Assembly (NCBI GenBank): GCA_938084085.1
Contig: CALKDV010000148.1
Span: 1-5,443 of the forward strand
DNA: 5,443 bases
Direction: 5' to 3'
DNA from: an uncultured Nannocystaceae bacterium
GTDB taxonomy: Bacteria; Myxococcota_A; Polyangia; Nannocystales; Nannocystaceae
The notes below the pieces were generated by a model, which worked only from the letters and a program-made list of their open reading frames with translations, had not been told where the DNA came from and did no database searches. The translations under genes were made by a program, and so were the position numbers. This document shows, one piece after another, positions 1-5,443 of the stretch; positions within the stretch are counted from its first letter, which is position 1; each line of letters begins with the position of its first letter.

Positions 1-987
1 CACGTTGGCCATGCGGCTCGGCAGGTCGGTGTAGCCGACAATGGTGACGCCGTTGGCGTCGACGACTTCGTCCGCTTTGGTGAGGGCCGCGTTGCCGCCG
101 CGCTCGGCCGCGAGGTCGACGATGACGGATCCTGGCTTGAGGTTGGCGATGGCTTGCTCGGTGACGAGCAACGGGGCGGGGCGCCCGGGAATCAAGGCTG
201 TGGTGATGATGATGTCCACCTCCTTAGCCTGCGCTTCGAACAGGCGATGTTCGGCCTCGATGAAGGCGGGCGACATGGTTTTGGCGTATCCGCCGGCGCC
301 GGTGCCGTCTTCCTCCAACTCCACGGTCAAGAACTCTGCGCCCATGGATTCGATCTGTTCCTTGACCACGGGGCGCGTGTCGAAGGCGCGAACGATAGCG
401 CCCAGTCCTCGGGCTGCGCCGATGGCAGCGAGGCCTGCCACGCCGGCACCCACGACGAGGACGCGGGCAGGCGGGACCTTGCCCGCCGCGGTCATCTGAC
501 CGGTGAAGAAGCGGCCAAAGTGTTGGGCGGCCTCGATGACCGCGCGGTAGCCGGCGATGTTGGCCATGGATGAGAGCGCGTCGAGCTTTTGTGCGCGGGT
601 GATCCGAGGGACGCAGTCCATGGCGAGCACGGTCGCCTTGCGGGCCTGCAGCGCCTCGACCACATCCTTGTTTTCTCCTGGCCAGATGAAGCTGATGAGG
701 GTGCCACCTTCATTGAGCATGCTCGCCTCGTGCGTCCCCGTCACCGGATGGGGCGCAGGGGGTCGCACCTTGATGACGATGTCTGCGTTGGCCCACAGCG
801 AGGCTGCGTCCGCGACGATTTCGGCGCCGACGGCTTCATAGGCAGAATCGGGGAAGCTCGCAGAGCTGCCTGCGCCCGTTTCAATGGCGACTTCGAAGCC
901 CATCTTCTTAAGTCGCTCGACGTTCTTGGGGCTCGCCGCTACGCGGCACTCGCCCGGGTGAATTTCTCTTGGAACACCGATTTTCAT
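1..987 (-). CDS. pntA: NAD(P) transhydrogenase subunit alpha, 5' part (partial)
   Basis: Encodes the NAD(H)-binding domain I of membrane transhydrogenase, which uses the proton-motive force to drive hydride transfer from NADH to NADP+. The window holds 329 residues from the start; the gene continues past the left edge. The translation begins MKIGVPREI and resembles E. coli PntA as I recall it throughout. Visible landmarks are the nicotinamide-contacting RQD loop (R128, Q133, D136, S139), the Rossmann motif GAGVAG at 180-185, and AFDTRP at 201-206, whose Asp203 fits NAD(H) rather than NADP(H) binding. AKEVDIIITTALIPGR at 254-269 and GYTDLP near 318-323 are also typical. The start at 987 has GAAAGG six bases upstream; the ATG at 992 stops after two codons. 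Alanine dehydrogenase is the related alternative, but the RQD loop and overall match favour PntA. Whether the C-terminal membrane helices are fused, as in E. coli, or form a separate subunit cannot be seen. The gene is divergent from moaC. Confidence 0.95.
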   Translation of the reverse strand, partial: MKIGVPREIHPGECRVAASPKNVERLKKMGFEVAIETGAGSSASFPDSAYEAVGAEIVADAASLWANADIVIKVRPPAPHPVTGTHEASMLNEGGTLISFIWPGENKDVVEALQARKATVLAMDCVPRITRAQKLDALSSMANIAGYRAVIEAAQHFGRFFTGQMTAAGKVPPARVLVVGAGVAGLAAIGAARGLGAIVRAFDTRPVVKEQIESMGAEFLTVELEEDGTGAGGYAKTMSPAFIEAEHRLFEAQAKEVDIIITTALIPGRPAPLLVTEQAIANLKPGSVIVDLAAERGGNAALTKADEVVDANGVTIVGYTDLPSRMANV

Positions 988-993
988 CTCATA

Positions 994-999
994 CCTTTC
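994..999 (-). promoter_or_regulatory. Ribosome binding site of pntA
   Basis: On the minus strand GAAAGG lies six bases before the ATG at 987. It favours this start over the ATG at 992, which reads only Met-Arg before a stop. Confidence 0.7.
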
Positions 1000-1117
1000 G
1001 TTTGCGGACACACCTTCATCGGCGATGCGCGTCGCGCTCGCTGCGGCTCACGTCTGGTCCAACGTTGAATCACCGGGTGTTGAAGGGGTCGCGGGGTCCC
1101 ATGGCGTGGCCGTCGGA

Positions 1118-1143
1118 ACCCTCTAAATCGCTCGCTGGAGGGT
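1118..1143. repeat. Inverted repeat ACCCTC-N14-GAGGGT
   Basis: Perfect six-base arms at 1118-1123 and 1138-1143 with a 14-base spacer, in the pntA/moaC gap about 130 bases upstream of the pntA start. The arm-to-arm distance of 20 bases, roughly two helical turns, would suit a dimeric regulator, but arms this short can arise by chance and no regulator is identified. Confidence 0.3.
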
Positions 1144-1224
1144 ATCATTTCCCGGGCGAAGGTGAAGGGCCGCGTAGGGCCACAATGGTCAAGCGCGGGC
1201 CGAGGAGGCGGGTCGGAGGCGGCG

Positions 1225-1254
1225 AGCGGGCCCGCTGTGGGGCGGGTTGCCCGC
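1225..1254. repeat. GC palindrome followed by a small hairpin
   Basis: AGCGGGCCCGCT at 1225-1236 is a perfect 12-base palindrome. Six bases later GCGGG-TTG-CCCGC (1242-1254) can form a five-pair stem with a three-base loop. Both lie about 100-130 bases upstream of moaC. There is no T-run on either side. In DNA this GC-rich such palindromes are not rare, so a regulatory role is only possible. Confidence 0.35.
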
Positions 1255-1352
1255 AGATCGGCGTGGGAAGGGAGTCGCGGTGCGCACCATCGCCACTTCG
1301 GGGTGGGTTTTGTTGGGGTCATCGTGTCGAAGACTGCTAGCCTTCAACGACC

Positions 1353-1931
1353 ATGGTGGGCGACCCGCTTTCTCATTTTGGCGCCGAGGGTGCTGCACGG
1401 ATGGTGAGCATCGGTGAAAAGGCCGAGACCCGCCGGACCGCGGTGGCGACCGGCGCGGTTCAGATGCACCCAGAAACCTTGGCGCGGATCGTGGCAGGAG
1501 ACGGCCACAAGGGGGATGTGCTGGCAGTGGCGCGCCTGGCCGCCATCGGCGCCGCGAAGCAGACGGCATCGTTGATCCCCCTGTGTCATCCCGTACGGCT
1601 GACGCGCGTGGACGTGGATTGGGCGATCGAACCCGAGCGAAACCGCGTCGAAATCCAGGTCCTTGTGGAGGCGGTCGATCGTACGGGACCGGAGATGGAG
1701 GCGATGGTGGCGGCGTCGACGGGACTGCTGACGATCTACGATATGTGCAAGGCCATGGATCGAGGCATGGTGGTGTCCGGCGTGATGCTCACGTCAAAGT
1801 CGGGGGGCAAGTCTGGCGGTTGGACGCGAGGCCAAGCCGAGCTGGTGAGGGCGGAGGAGCGAGGCCAGGACGCGTCGCGAGAGCGGATCACACAGCCACA
1901 AACCGAGAGGAACGACGGAGCGAACCCATGA
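1353..1931 (+). CDS. moaC: Cyclic pyranopterin monophosphate synthase MoaC
   Basis: Converts the 3',8-cyclo-GTP product of MoaA into cyclic pyranopterin monophosphate, the first stable intermediate of molybdenum cofactor synthesis, in the cytoplasm. The 192-residue product follows the MoaC pattern from end to end: LSHFGAEGAARMV at 6-18, HKGD with Lys53, LIPLCHP with His79, PEMEAM with Glu114 and Glu116, LTIYDMCKA with Asp130 and Lys133, and KSGGKSG at 149-155. These include the residues known as catalytic in E. coli MoaC. The start at 1353 keeps the conserved N-terminal LSHF segment; an in-frame stop lies at 1338-1340, so it cannot begin much earlier. I see no good Shine-Dalgarno sequence before it. 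About 37 residues follow the conserved KSGGKSG, against only a handful in E. coli, and they are polar and charged, probably disordered. The stop overlaps the next start as ATGA, indicating one operon. No other moa gene is in view. Confidence 0.96.
   Translation: MVGDPLSHFGAEGAARMVSIGEKAETRRTAVATGAVQMHPETLARIVAGDGHKGDVLAVARLAAIGAAKQTASLIPLCHPVRLTRVDVDWAIEPERNRVEIQVLVEAVDRTGPEMEAMVAASTGLLTIYDMCKAMDRGMVVSGVMLTSKSGGKSGGWTRGQAELVRAEERGQDASRERITQPQTERNDGANP
1917..1920 (+). promoter_or_regulatory. Ribosome binding site of the SAM hydrolase gene
   Basis: GGAG ends seven bases before the ATG at 1928, inside the end of moaC. It fixes the start at 1928, although the same frame stays open far upstream, overlapping moaC. 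Confidence 0.75.
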
Positions 1932-2731
1932 GCACTTTTCGTCCTTCGGGCGTGGTGACGATGACCACGGACCTCGGGCACAAGGGCCCGTACGTGGCCA
2001 CGATGAAGGGGGTCATGCTCGCGCGCTTCCCCGACGTTGGAATCGTCGACTTGACCCACGATGTATTGGTGCACTGGCCCGCGGAGGCGGGGTTTTGGCT
2101 GCGTCGTTCGTATCGCTATTTTCCAAAGGGCACGGTCCACATCGCGGTGGTCGATCCCGGCGGTCGCGCGGGCCGAGAGGTGCTCGTGATCGTCCACGAA
2201 CATCACGCCTTTGTCGTGCCAGACAACGGCCTGCTTGGACACCTTGATCCTGAGCGCGCGTCAGTCCACCGCTTCGACCCTCGCAAGGGCCCGTCGCTTG
2301 GTCTGCCGGAGCCGAGCGCGACCTTTCATGGCCGCGACATCTTCGCGCCAATCGGGGCGGATTTGGCCTCGGGGAAGCTCTCGCCAGAGGGAGTCGGGCC
2401 GCGTATCCACGAGATTGTCCCTTCCTGGCTCGAGGAGGCGGTGGCCGGAGAGCGTGAGGTCCGCGGCGCGGTCATCACCACAGACAACTTTGGCAACCTG
2501 ATCACCAATATTGACGAAGAGCTGCTCGCACGATTTTCGTCGCCGCGCGTGGAGATTACGGGAAAGAGAATCCCCATGCGCTCCACGTACGCGGAAGCGG
2601 GACCGGGTGAGTACCTTGCGCTCGTCAACGCCTTCGGCGTGCTGGAGATTGCGCGTGCAGAAAAGAGCGCAGCCAAGGGCCTCGGCATCGAGCGAGGGGC
2701 GGTCGTGATTGTGCGAGACAGAGAAGACTGA
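1928..2731 (+). CDS. S-adenosyl-L-methionine hydrolase (adenosine-forming), DUF62 / SAM hydroxide adenosyltransferase family
   Basis: Predicted to split SAM with water (hydroxide) into adenosine and L-methionine; the family also contains the fluorinase FlA and chlorinase SalL. The 267-residue product shows the family plan: N-terminal TTDLGHKGPYVATMKGV at 13-29, VVDPG at 74-78, VPDNGLLG at 97-104, TFHGRDIFAP at 132-141, then the smaller C-terminal domain with NFGNLITNI at 187-195 and ALVNAFGVLEIA at 231-242. The triad described for the hydroxide transferases is present as Asp76, Arg83 and His134, and Asp76-Arg83 keeps the seven-residue spacing. I see no fluorinase-type insertion, so halogenation is unlikely. 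Asp15 matches the N-terminal aspartate that contacts the ribose in relatives. Two stretches deviate: GHKGPYVA has Gly where Asp is usual, and the loop after VVDPG reads GRAGRE rather than the usual VGxxRR. The start at 1928 has GGAG upstream and overlaps the moaC stop. No signal peptide is apparent; cytoplasmic. Confidence 0.93.
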   Translation: MSTFRPSGVVTMTTDLGHKGPYVATMKGVMLARFPDVGIVDLTHDVLVHWPAEAGFWLRRSYRYFPKGTVHIAVVDPGGRAGREVLVIVHEHHAFVVPDNGLLGHLDPERASVHRFDPRKGPSLGLPEPSATFHGRDIFAPIGADLASGKLSPEGVGPRIHEIVPSWLEEAVAGEREVRGAVITTDNFGNLITNIDEELLARFSSPRVEITGKRIPMRSTYAEAGPGEYLALVNAFGVLEIARAEKSAAKGLGIERGAVVIVRDRED

Positions 2732-2779
2732 AATCGTGATCGAGGGGACGCGAGCGGGAGGAGGTCTCCGTGACTTCTG
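2732..2779. other. Short convergent gap
   Basis: Forty-eight bases lie between the stops of the SAM hydrolase gene and glmS, which converge. I find no strong hairpin with a T-run on either strand; only a weak four-pair stem (GGAG 2757-2760 with CTCC 2766-2769). Termination of the two transcripts is therefore not explained by the visible sequence. Confidence 0.5.
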
Positions 2780-4651
2780 TTACTCAACCGTGACCGACTT
2801 GGCCAGATTGCGGGGCTGATCCACGTCGGTGCCACGCTGGTCGGCGATGTAGTAGGCCAGCAGTTGGAGCGGTACGCTCGCGATGACTGGTTGCAGCATG
2901 GGATGCGCCGGAGGGACGAAGATCACGTCTTCCGCAAGCTGCTCAATTTGCGTGTCGCCCATGGTCGCGACGGCGATGACTCTTCCGCCGCGGCTCCGGA
3001 CCTCTTCGAGGTTGGAGATCACCTTCTGGTAGCCGGGGCCCTCCGTGGCGATCACGACGACGGGCATTGTTTCGTCGATCAACGCGATCGGTCCATGCTT
3101 CATTTCGCCGCTGGCGTACCCCTCCGCGTGCATATAGCTGATCTCCTTGAGCTTGAGCGCCCCCTCGAGCGCGACGGGATGCCCGAGCCCGCGGCCGAGG
3201 TAGAGCATATGCCGGTATTGGGCGTAGCGCCGGGCGATGCGCTGGATTCGCTCGCGATGTTCGAGCACCGATTCGATCGTCGACGGGAGGTTACGGATCG
3301 TCGTCAAGAGCGCACGTTGTCGCTCCTCCGGAGACCCTTTGTCTTCGCCGTTGTCGCTCGACATATGGCCAGCGAGCCATACGGAGAACAAGGACAGCGC
3401 CACGAGCTGTGTGGTGAATGCCTTGGTCGACGCCACGGAGATCTCGGGACCCGCGTGGGTGTAGATCACGTCGTCGGTCATGCGCGCGATGCTGCTGTCG
3501 ACGACGTTGCAGATGGAGACCGTTTTGGCTCCCAAGCGCCCAGCCTCACGGATCGCCGCGAGGGTGTCTGCGGTCTCGCCAGATTGACTGACCGCGATGG
3601 CGAGATCGCCCTCTCGAATCACAGGTTTTCGGTAGCGAAACTCGCTGGCGAGATCGACCTCGGCGGGCACTCGGGCGAGCTGCTCGATCAAGCTCTTGCC
3701 GCACATGGCGGCGTGCCACGAGGTGCCGCAGGCGAGGAGGATGACCCGCCCATGAGGGCTCGGGAGCGGAAAGTTCCGCTTCGCGAAAATGTTGTCGCCG
3801 TCCACGTGACCGAGGATGGTGTCTCGGATGGCCTTTGGTTGCTCATGGATCTCCTTGAGCATGAAGTGCTTGTAGCCTTGCTTCTCCGCGGCGACGGCGT
3901 TCCATGTGACGCGGCGGACGCGGCGGGTGACCTCCCGGAGATTGGCGTCCGTGATCTTCACTCCCTGGGTTGTGAGGGTCGCGACGTCGCCGTCGTTCAG
4001 GTCGAGGACGTTGCGCGTATGATTCAAGATCGCGGAGACATCGGAGGCGACGAAGACTTCGGGGGTGGGGTGACCGCTCGTCTCGGCGTCGTACAGGCCG
4101 ATGAGGAGGGGCGAGGCGTGGCGAGCGACCACGATCTCCTCTGGGTGGCGCTCCGAGATCACGCAAAGCGCCCAGGCCCCTTGCATCTGCGCGACGCTGG
4201 CTTGGACCGCTTCGTGGAGGCTCGAGTGCTCTTTGAGCGCACGAGCGACGAGGTGGGCGATGACCTCCGTGTCGGTCTCCGATTTGAACTCGAACCCGTC
4301 CTCCGACAAGCCCGCGCGCAGCGCCGCGTGATTCTCAATGATGCCGTTGTGGACGACGCTGACGCCAGCACTAAAGTGGGGGTGTGCGTTGTCTTGAGTG
4401 GGTCCGCCGTGGGTGGCCCAGCGGGTGTGACCGATTCCGTGGGTCCCCGTCGTCGGCGAGGATTGGAGCGCGGTGACGAGCTGGACGATTTTTCCCGCAG
4501 CGCGGACTCGGTGGGTGGTGGAGGCCGCCTCGTGCCGCTCGAGGATCGCGACGCCGGCGGAGTCGTAGCCGCGATACTCAAGCTTCGCCAACCCCTCCAA
4601 GAGCAAAGGGGCGGCGGTTCGAGTGCCAAGGTAGCCGATAATGCCGCACAT
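2780..4651 (-). CDS. glmS: Glutamine--fructose-6-phosphate aminotransferase (isomerizing), glucosamine-6-phosphate synthase
   Basis: Makes glucosamine 6-phosphate from fructose 6-phosphate and glutamine, the entry step to UDP-GlcNAc for peptidoglycan and lipopolysaccharide; cytoplasmic. At 623 residues it is near the 609 of E. coli GlmS. The N-terminal class II glutaminase domain begins MCGIIGYLG; Cys2, exposed after Met removal, is the nucleophile, which fixes the start at 4651 although the frame is open to 4780. Glutamine-pocket residues are visible in HTRWATHG (75-82), HNGIIEN (101-107) and TDTE with Asp127. Two sugar isomerase (SIS) domains follow: CGTSWHA (308-314), SQSGET (355-360) and ASTKAF (407-412) in the first; LGRGLGHPVALEGALKLKEI (485-504) and MKHGP (517-521) in the second. 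The C-tail ends NLAKSVTVE, with Lys618 matching the lysine that forms the fructose-6-phosphate Schiff base. It looks intact. AAGG lies only four bases before the ATG. Transcription is probably separate from the upstream peptidase gene because of the terminator between them. Confidence 0.98.
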   Translation of the reverse strand: MCGIIGYLGTRTAAPLLLEGLAKLEYRGYDSAGVAILERHEAASTTHRVRAAGKIVQLVTALQSSPTTGTHGIGHTRWATHGGPTQDNAHPHFSAGVSVVHNGIIENHAALRAGLSEDGFEFKSETDTEVIAHLVARALKEHSSLHEAVQASVAQMQGAWALCVISERHPEEIVVARHASPLLIGLYDAETSGHPTPEVFVASDVSAILNHTRNVLDLNDGDVATLTTQGVKITDANLREVTRRVRRVTWNAVAAEKQGYKHFMLKEIHEQPKAIRDTILGHVDGDNIFAKRNFPLPSPHGRVILLACGTSWHAAMCGKSLIEQLARVPAEVDLASEFRYRKPVIREGDLAIAVSQSGETADTLAAIREAGRLGAKTVSICNVVDSSIARMTDDVIYTHAGPEISVASTKAFTTQLVALSLFSVWLAGHMSSDNGEDKGSPEERQRALLTTIRNLPSTIESVLEHRERIQRIARRYAQYRHMLYLGRGLGHPVALEGALKLKEISYMHAEGYASGEMKHGPIALIDETMPVVVIATEGPGYQKVISNLEEVRSRGGRVIAVATMGDTQIEQLAEDVIFVPPAHPMLQPVIASVPLQLLAYYIADQRGTDVDQPRNLAKSVTVE

Positions 4652-4731
4652 GGAACCTTGGTGTATCCCGTCTGGCGGCTCCGCGCCAGTGGTCGGCGAC
4701 GCTCGCTCCCTGCCCCCCAACAACGCCACGC
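4652..4731 (-). promoter_or_regulatory. glmS leader with a small hairpin
   Basis: Eighty bases between the upstream terminator and the glmS ATG should contain the glmS promoter and leader. On the minus strand CTGGCG-CGGAGC-CGCCAG (4689-4672) can form a perfect six-pair stem with a six-base loop, ending about 20 bases before the start codon and not covering the AAGG at 4656-4659. I see no clear -35/-10 pair, and neither the length nor the sequence matches the glmS ribozyme of Firmicutes. Confidence 0.35.
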
Positions 4732-4758
4732 AAAAGGGACCGCGTGAACGGTCCCTTT
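4732..4758 (-). terminator. Intrinsic terminator after the M16 peptidase gene
   Basis: On the minus strand AAAGGGACCG (4758-4749), a six-base loop and CGGTCCCTTT (4742-4733) form a perfect ten-pair stem. The right arm ends in a four-T run, three of whose bases are in the stem. It starts 52 bases beyond the peptidase stop and lies 80 bases before glmS, so it should end the peptidase transcript and isolate glmS. The T-run is short, which makes it less ideal than a classic terminator. Confidence 0.8.
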
Positions 4759-4810
4759 CGGTGAAATGTTGGGGCTGCATCCAGGCCTGCGCCTCGGAGC
4801 AGCGGTATTT

Positions 4811-5443
4811 TTACTTGGGGTTGAGGTCCGTGTCGTAGACGATGACCTCGGCGTCCTTGAGCAGCGGTACGTCTGCGAGCTGCGCTCGGATCTTCTTTTC
4901 TCGACCCACCATGACGATGACGGGGACCGCGTGGATGTATTTTTGCGCTGCGTCGATGGTCTGCTCCCGCGTGACCGCGAGGACGCGGTCTCGGTAGGTG
5001 TTCCAGTAGTCGCTGTCGAGCCCGTAGGTGAGGACCGTGCGGGTTCGACCCGCCACTTGGCTGGCGGTTTCGATCTGCAGAGGAAAGGAGCGAGCGATGG
5101 AGTCGCGTGCCTGTACGAACTCCTCTTCGGTCGGTCCTGACTCTCGGATGTCTCGCACGTGTTCGAACAGGGCGTTCATCATCTCAGCGACCTTCTTTGT
5201 TTGGGTCGCGATGGCAAACACACCCACCCCTTTTCCTGGCGCCGTGTAGGAGCCGACATTGTAGGTGAGTTTTTTCGTCTCCCGAATATCAGCGAACAGG
5301 CGCGAAGTGATGCCCGAACCGAACACCCGGTTGAGAACGGTCATGCTCTCCCAGTCCGCGCTGTTGCGAGCCATGGAGAGGTTGCCCATGTAGATCTCGA
5401 CGCTGGCTGATTTACGATCGACGACGTGGACCTGGAGCTTGCT
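4811..5443 (-). CDS. M16-family (insulinase-like / zinc protease) peptidase, C-terminal part (partial)
   Basis: The window shows the last 210 residues; the gene continues beyond the right edge, so the ATG at 5389 is internal and not the start. The stretch IYMGNLSMARNSADW...LNRVFGSGITSRLFADIRETKKLTYNVGSY (in-window residues 17-66) is the hallmark of the second M16 domain, whose RE..(K)LTY motif (Arg54, Tyr61) helps bind substrate in two-domain and two-subunit M16 enzymes. The final part, VIVMVGREKKIRAQL followed by an acidic VIVYD, is the usual M16 end. This domain normally lacks the zinc motif HxxEH, which would be in an N-terminal domain or a partner gene outside the window, so catalytic activity cannot be judged. 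Many bacterial relatives are periplasmic or envelope-attached, but no signal region is visible. The ETKK spacing, with Lys where Gly is common before LTY, is a minor deviation. A terminator follows the stop. Confidence 0.92.
   Translation of the reverse strand, partial: SKLQVHVVDRKSASVEIYMGNLSMARNSADWESMTVLNRVFGSGITSRLFADIRETKKLTYNVGSYTAPGKGVGVFAIATQTKKVAEMMNALFEHVRDIRESGPTEEEFVQARDSIARSFPLQIETASQVAGRTRTVLTYGLDSDYWNTYRDRVLAVTREQTIDAAQKYIHAVPVIVMVGREKKIRAQLADVPLLKDAEVIVYDTDLNPK

Larger units (their letters stand above)
988..1352. other. Divergent intergenic region between pntA and moaC
   Basis: These 365 bases separate two genes that point away from each other, so promoters for both should lie here. 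I see no convincing -35/-10 pair. Open frames that cross it on both strands give Arg/Pro/Gly-rich translations resembling no family I know. Structure worth noting: a near-palindrome at 1022-1035 with six of seven pairs matching, the inverted repeat ACCCTC/GAGGGT at 1118-1143, a perfect 12-base GC palindrome at 1225-1236, and a small hairpin GCGGG-TTG-CCCGC at 1242-1254. None is followed by a T-run, so none looks like an intrinsic terminator. No tRNA or known riboswitch is recognisable; in particular I see no sign of the Moco RNA motif known upstream of moaA in enterics. Confidence 0.7.

Noticed and set aside
41..573. Plus-strand open frames opposite pntA
   Set aside because: They are shadows of the pntA frame, whose translation matches PntA throughout.
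984..1322. Minus-strand open frame of 112 codons whose stop overlaps the pntA start as ATGA
   Set aside because: The overlap is suggestive of a coupled upstream gene, but the translation is Arg/Pro-rich with no recognisable pattern, and pntA has its own well-placed ribosome binding site.
1309..1340. Possible promoter TTGTTG...TGCTAG before moaC
   Set aside because: The second element is a poor -10 match and the spacing of 19 bases is long; not strong enough to call.
1583..1927. Upstream extension of the SAM hydrolase frame inside moaC
   Set aside because: The added Gly/Arg-rich residues match nothing in the family, and the start at 1928 has a well-spaced GGAG and the conserved N-terminus.
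1928..2731. Fluorinase or chlorinase (FlA/SalL)
   Set aside because: The Asp-Arg-His set of the hydroxide-transferring enzymes is intact and no fluorinase-type insertion is seen; the neighbours do not suggest a halometabolite cluster.
4652..4731. glmS ribozyme/riboswitch
   Set aside because: The leader is short and shows none of the conserved core I know from Firmicutes glmS ribozymes.
2864..4747. Very long plus-strand open frame (627 codons) opposite glmS
   Set aside because: It is aligned codon-to-codon with glmS on the other strand, so it stays open simply because glmS avoids TTA, CTA and TCA codons, as expected at high GC. Its Asp/Arg/Val-rich translation resembles no family I know.
4652..4780. 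Upstream extension of GlmS by 43 residues
   Set aside because: The catalytic cysteine must follow the initiator Met, which holds only for the start at 4651; the extension also reads through the terminator hairpin.

Overview
The window is GC-rich, with coding frames that favour G or C at the third codon position. It carries five protein genes, all housekeeping or cofactor enzymes, and shows no tRNA or rRNA, insertion sequence, CRISPR array or phage gene. The families and base composition fit a high-GC Gram-negative bacterium, perhaps of the Myxococcota/deltaproteobacterial kind. The species guess is inference and weakly supported.

Layout, left to right. Positions 1-987 (minus strand) hold the 5' part of pntA, the NAD(H)-binding alpha subunit of proton-translocating transhydrogenase, which runs off the left edge. 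A 365-base non-coding gap (988-1352) separates it from a divergent plus-strand pair: moaC (1353-1931, molybdenum cofactor synthesis) and a DUF62-type S-adenosylmethionine hydrolase (1928-2731). The pair overlaps by four bases (ATGA), so it is very probably one translationally coupled operon. After a 48-base convergent gap comes glmS on the minus strand (2780-4651), encoding glucosamine-6-phosphate synthase. A 159-base spacer with a clear hairpin terminator follows, and then the C-terminal part of an M16-family (insulinase-like) peptidase on the minus strand (4811-5443), cut by the right edge.

Functionally, pntA concerns NADPH supply and glmS supplies amino sugar for peptidoglycan and lipopolysaccharide. 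The moaC/SAM-hydrolase pair joins Moco synthesis to an enzyme that breaks SAM down to adenosine and methionine. That pair is the most interesting association here: MoaC works just after the radical-SAM enzyme MoaA, but a functional link is only a hypothesis. I did not find a novel defence, mobile or multi-gene system in this window. The points worth a second look are the coupled pair, a divergent catalytic loop in the SAM hydrolase, an extra polar tail on MoaC, and some inverted repeats in the non-coding gaps.
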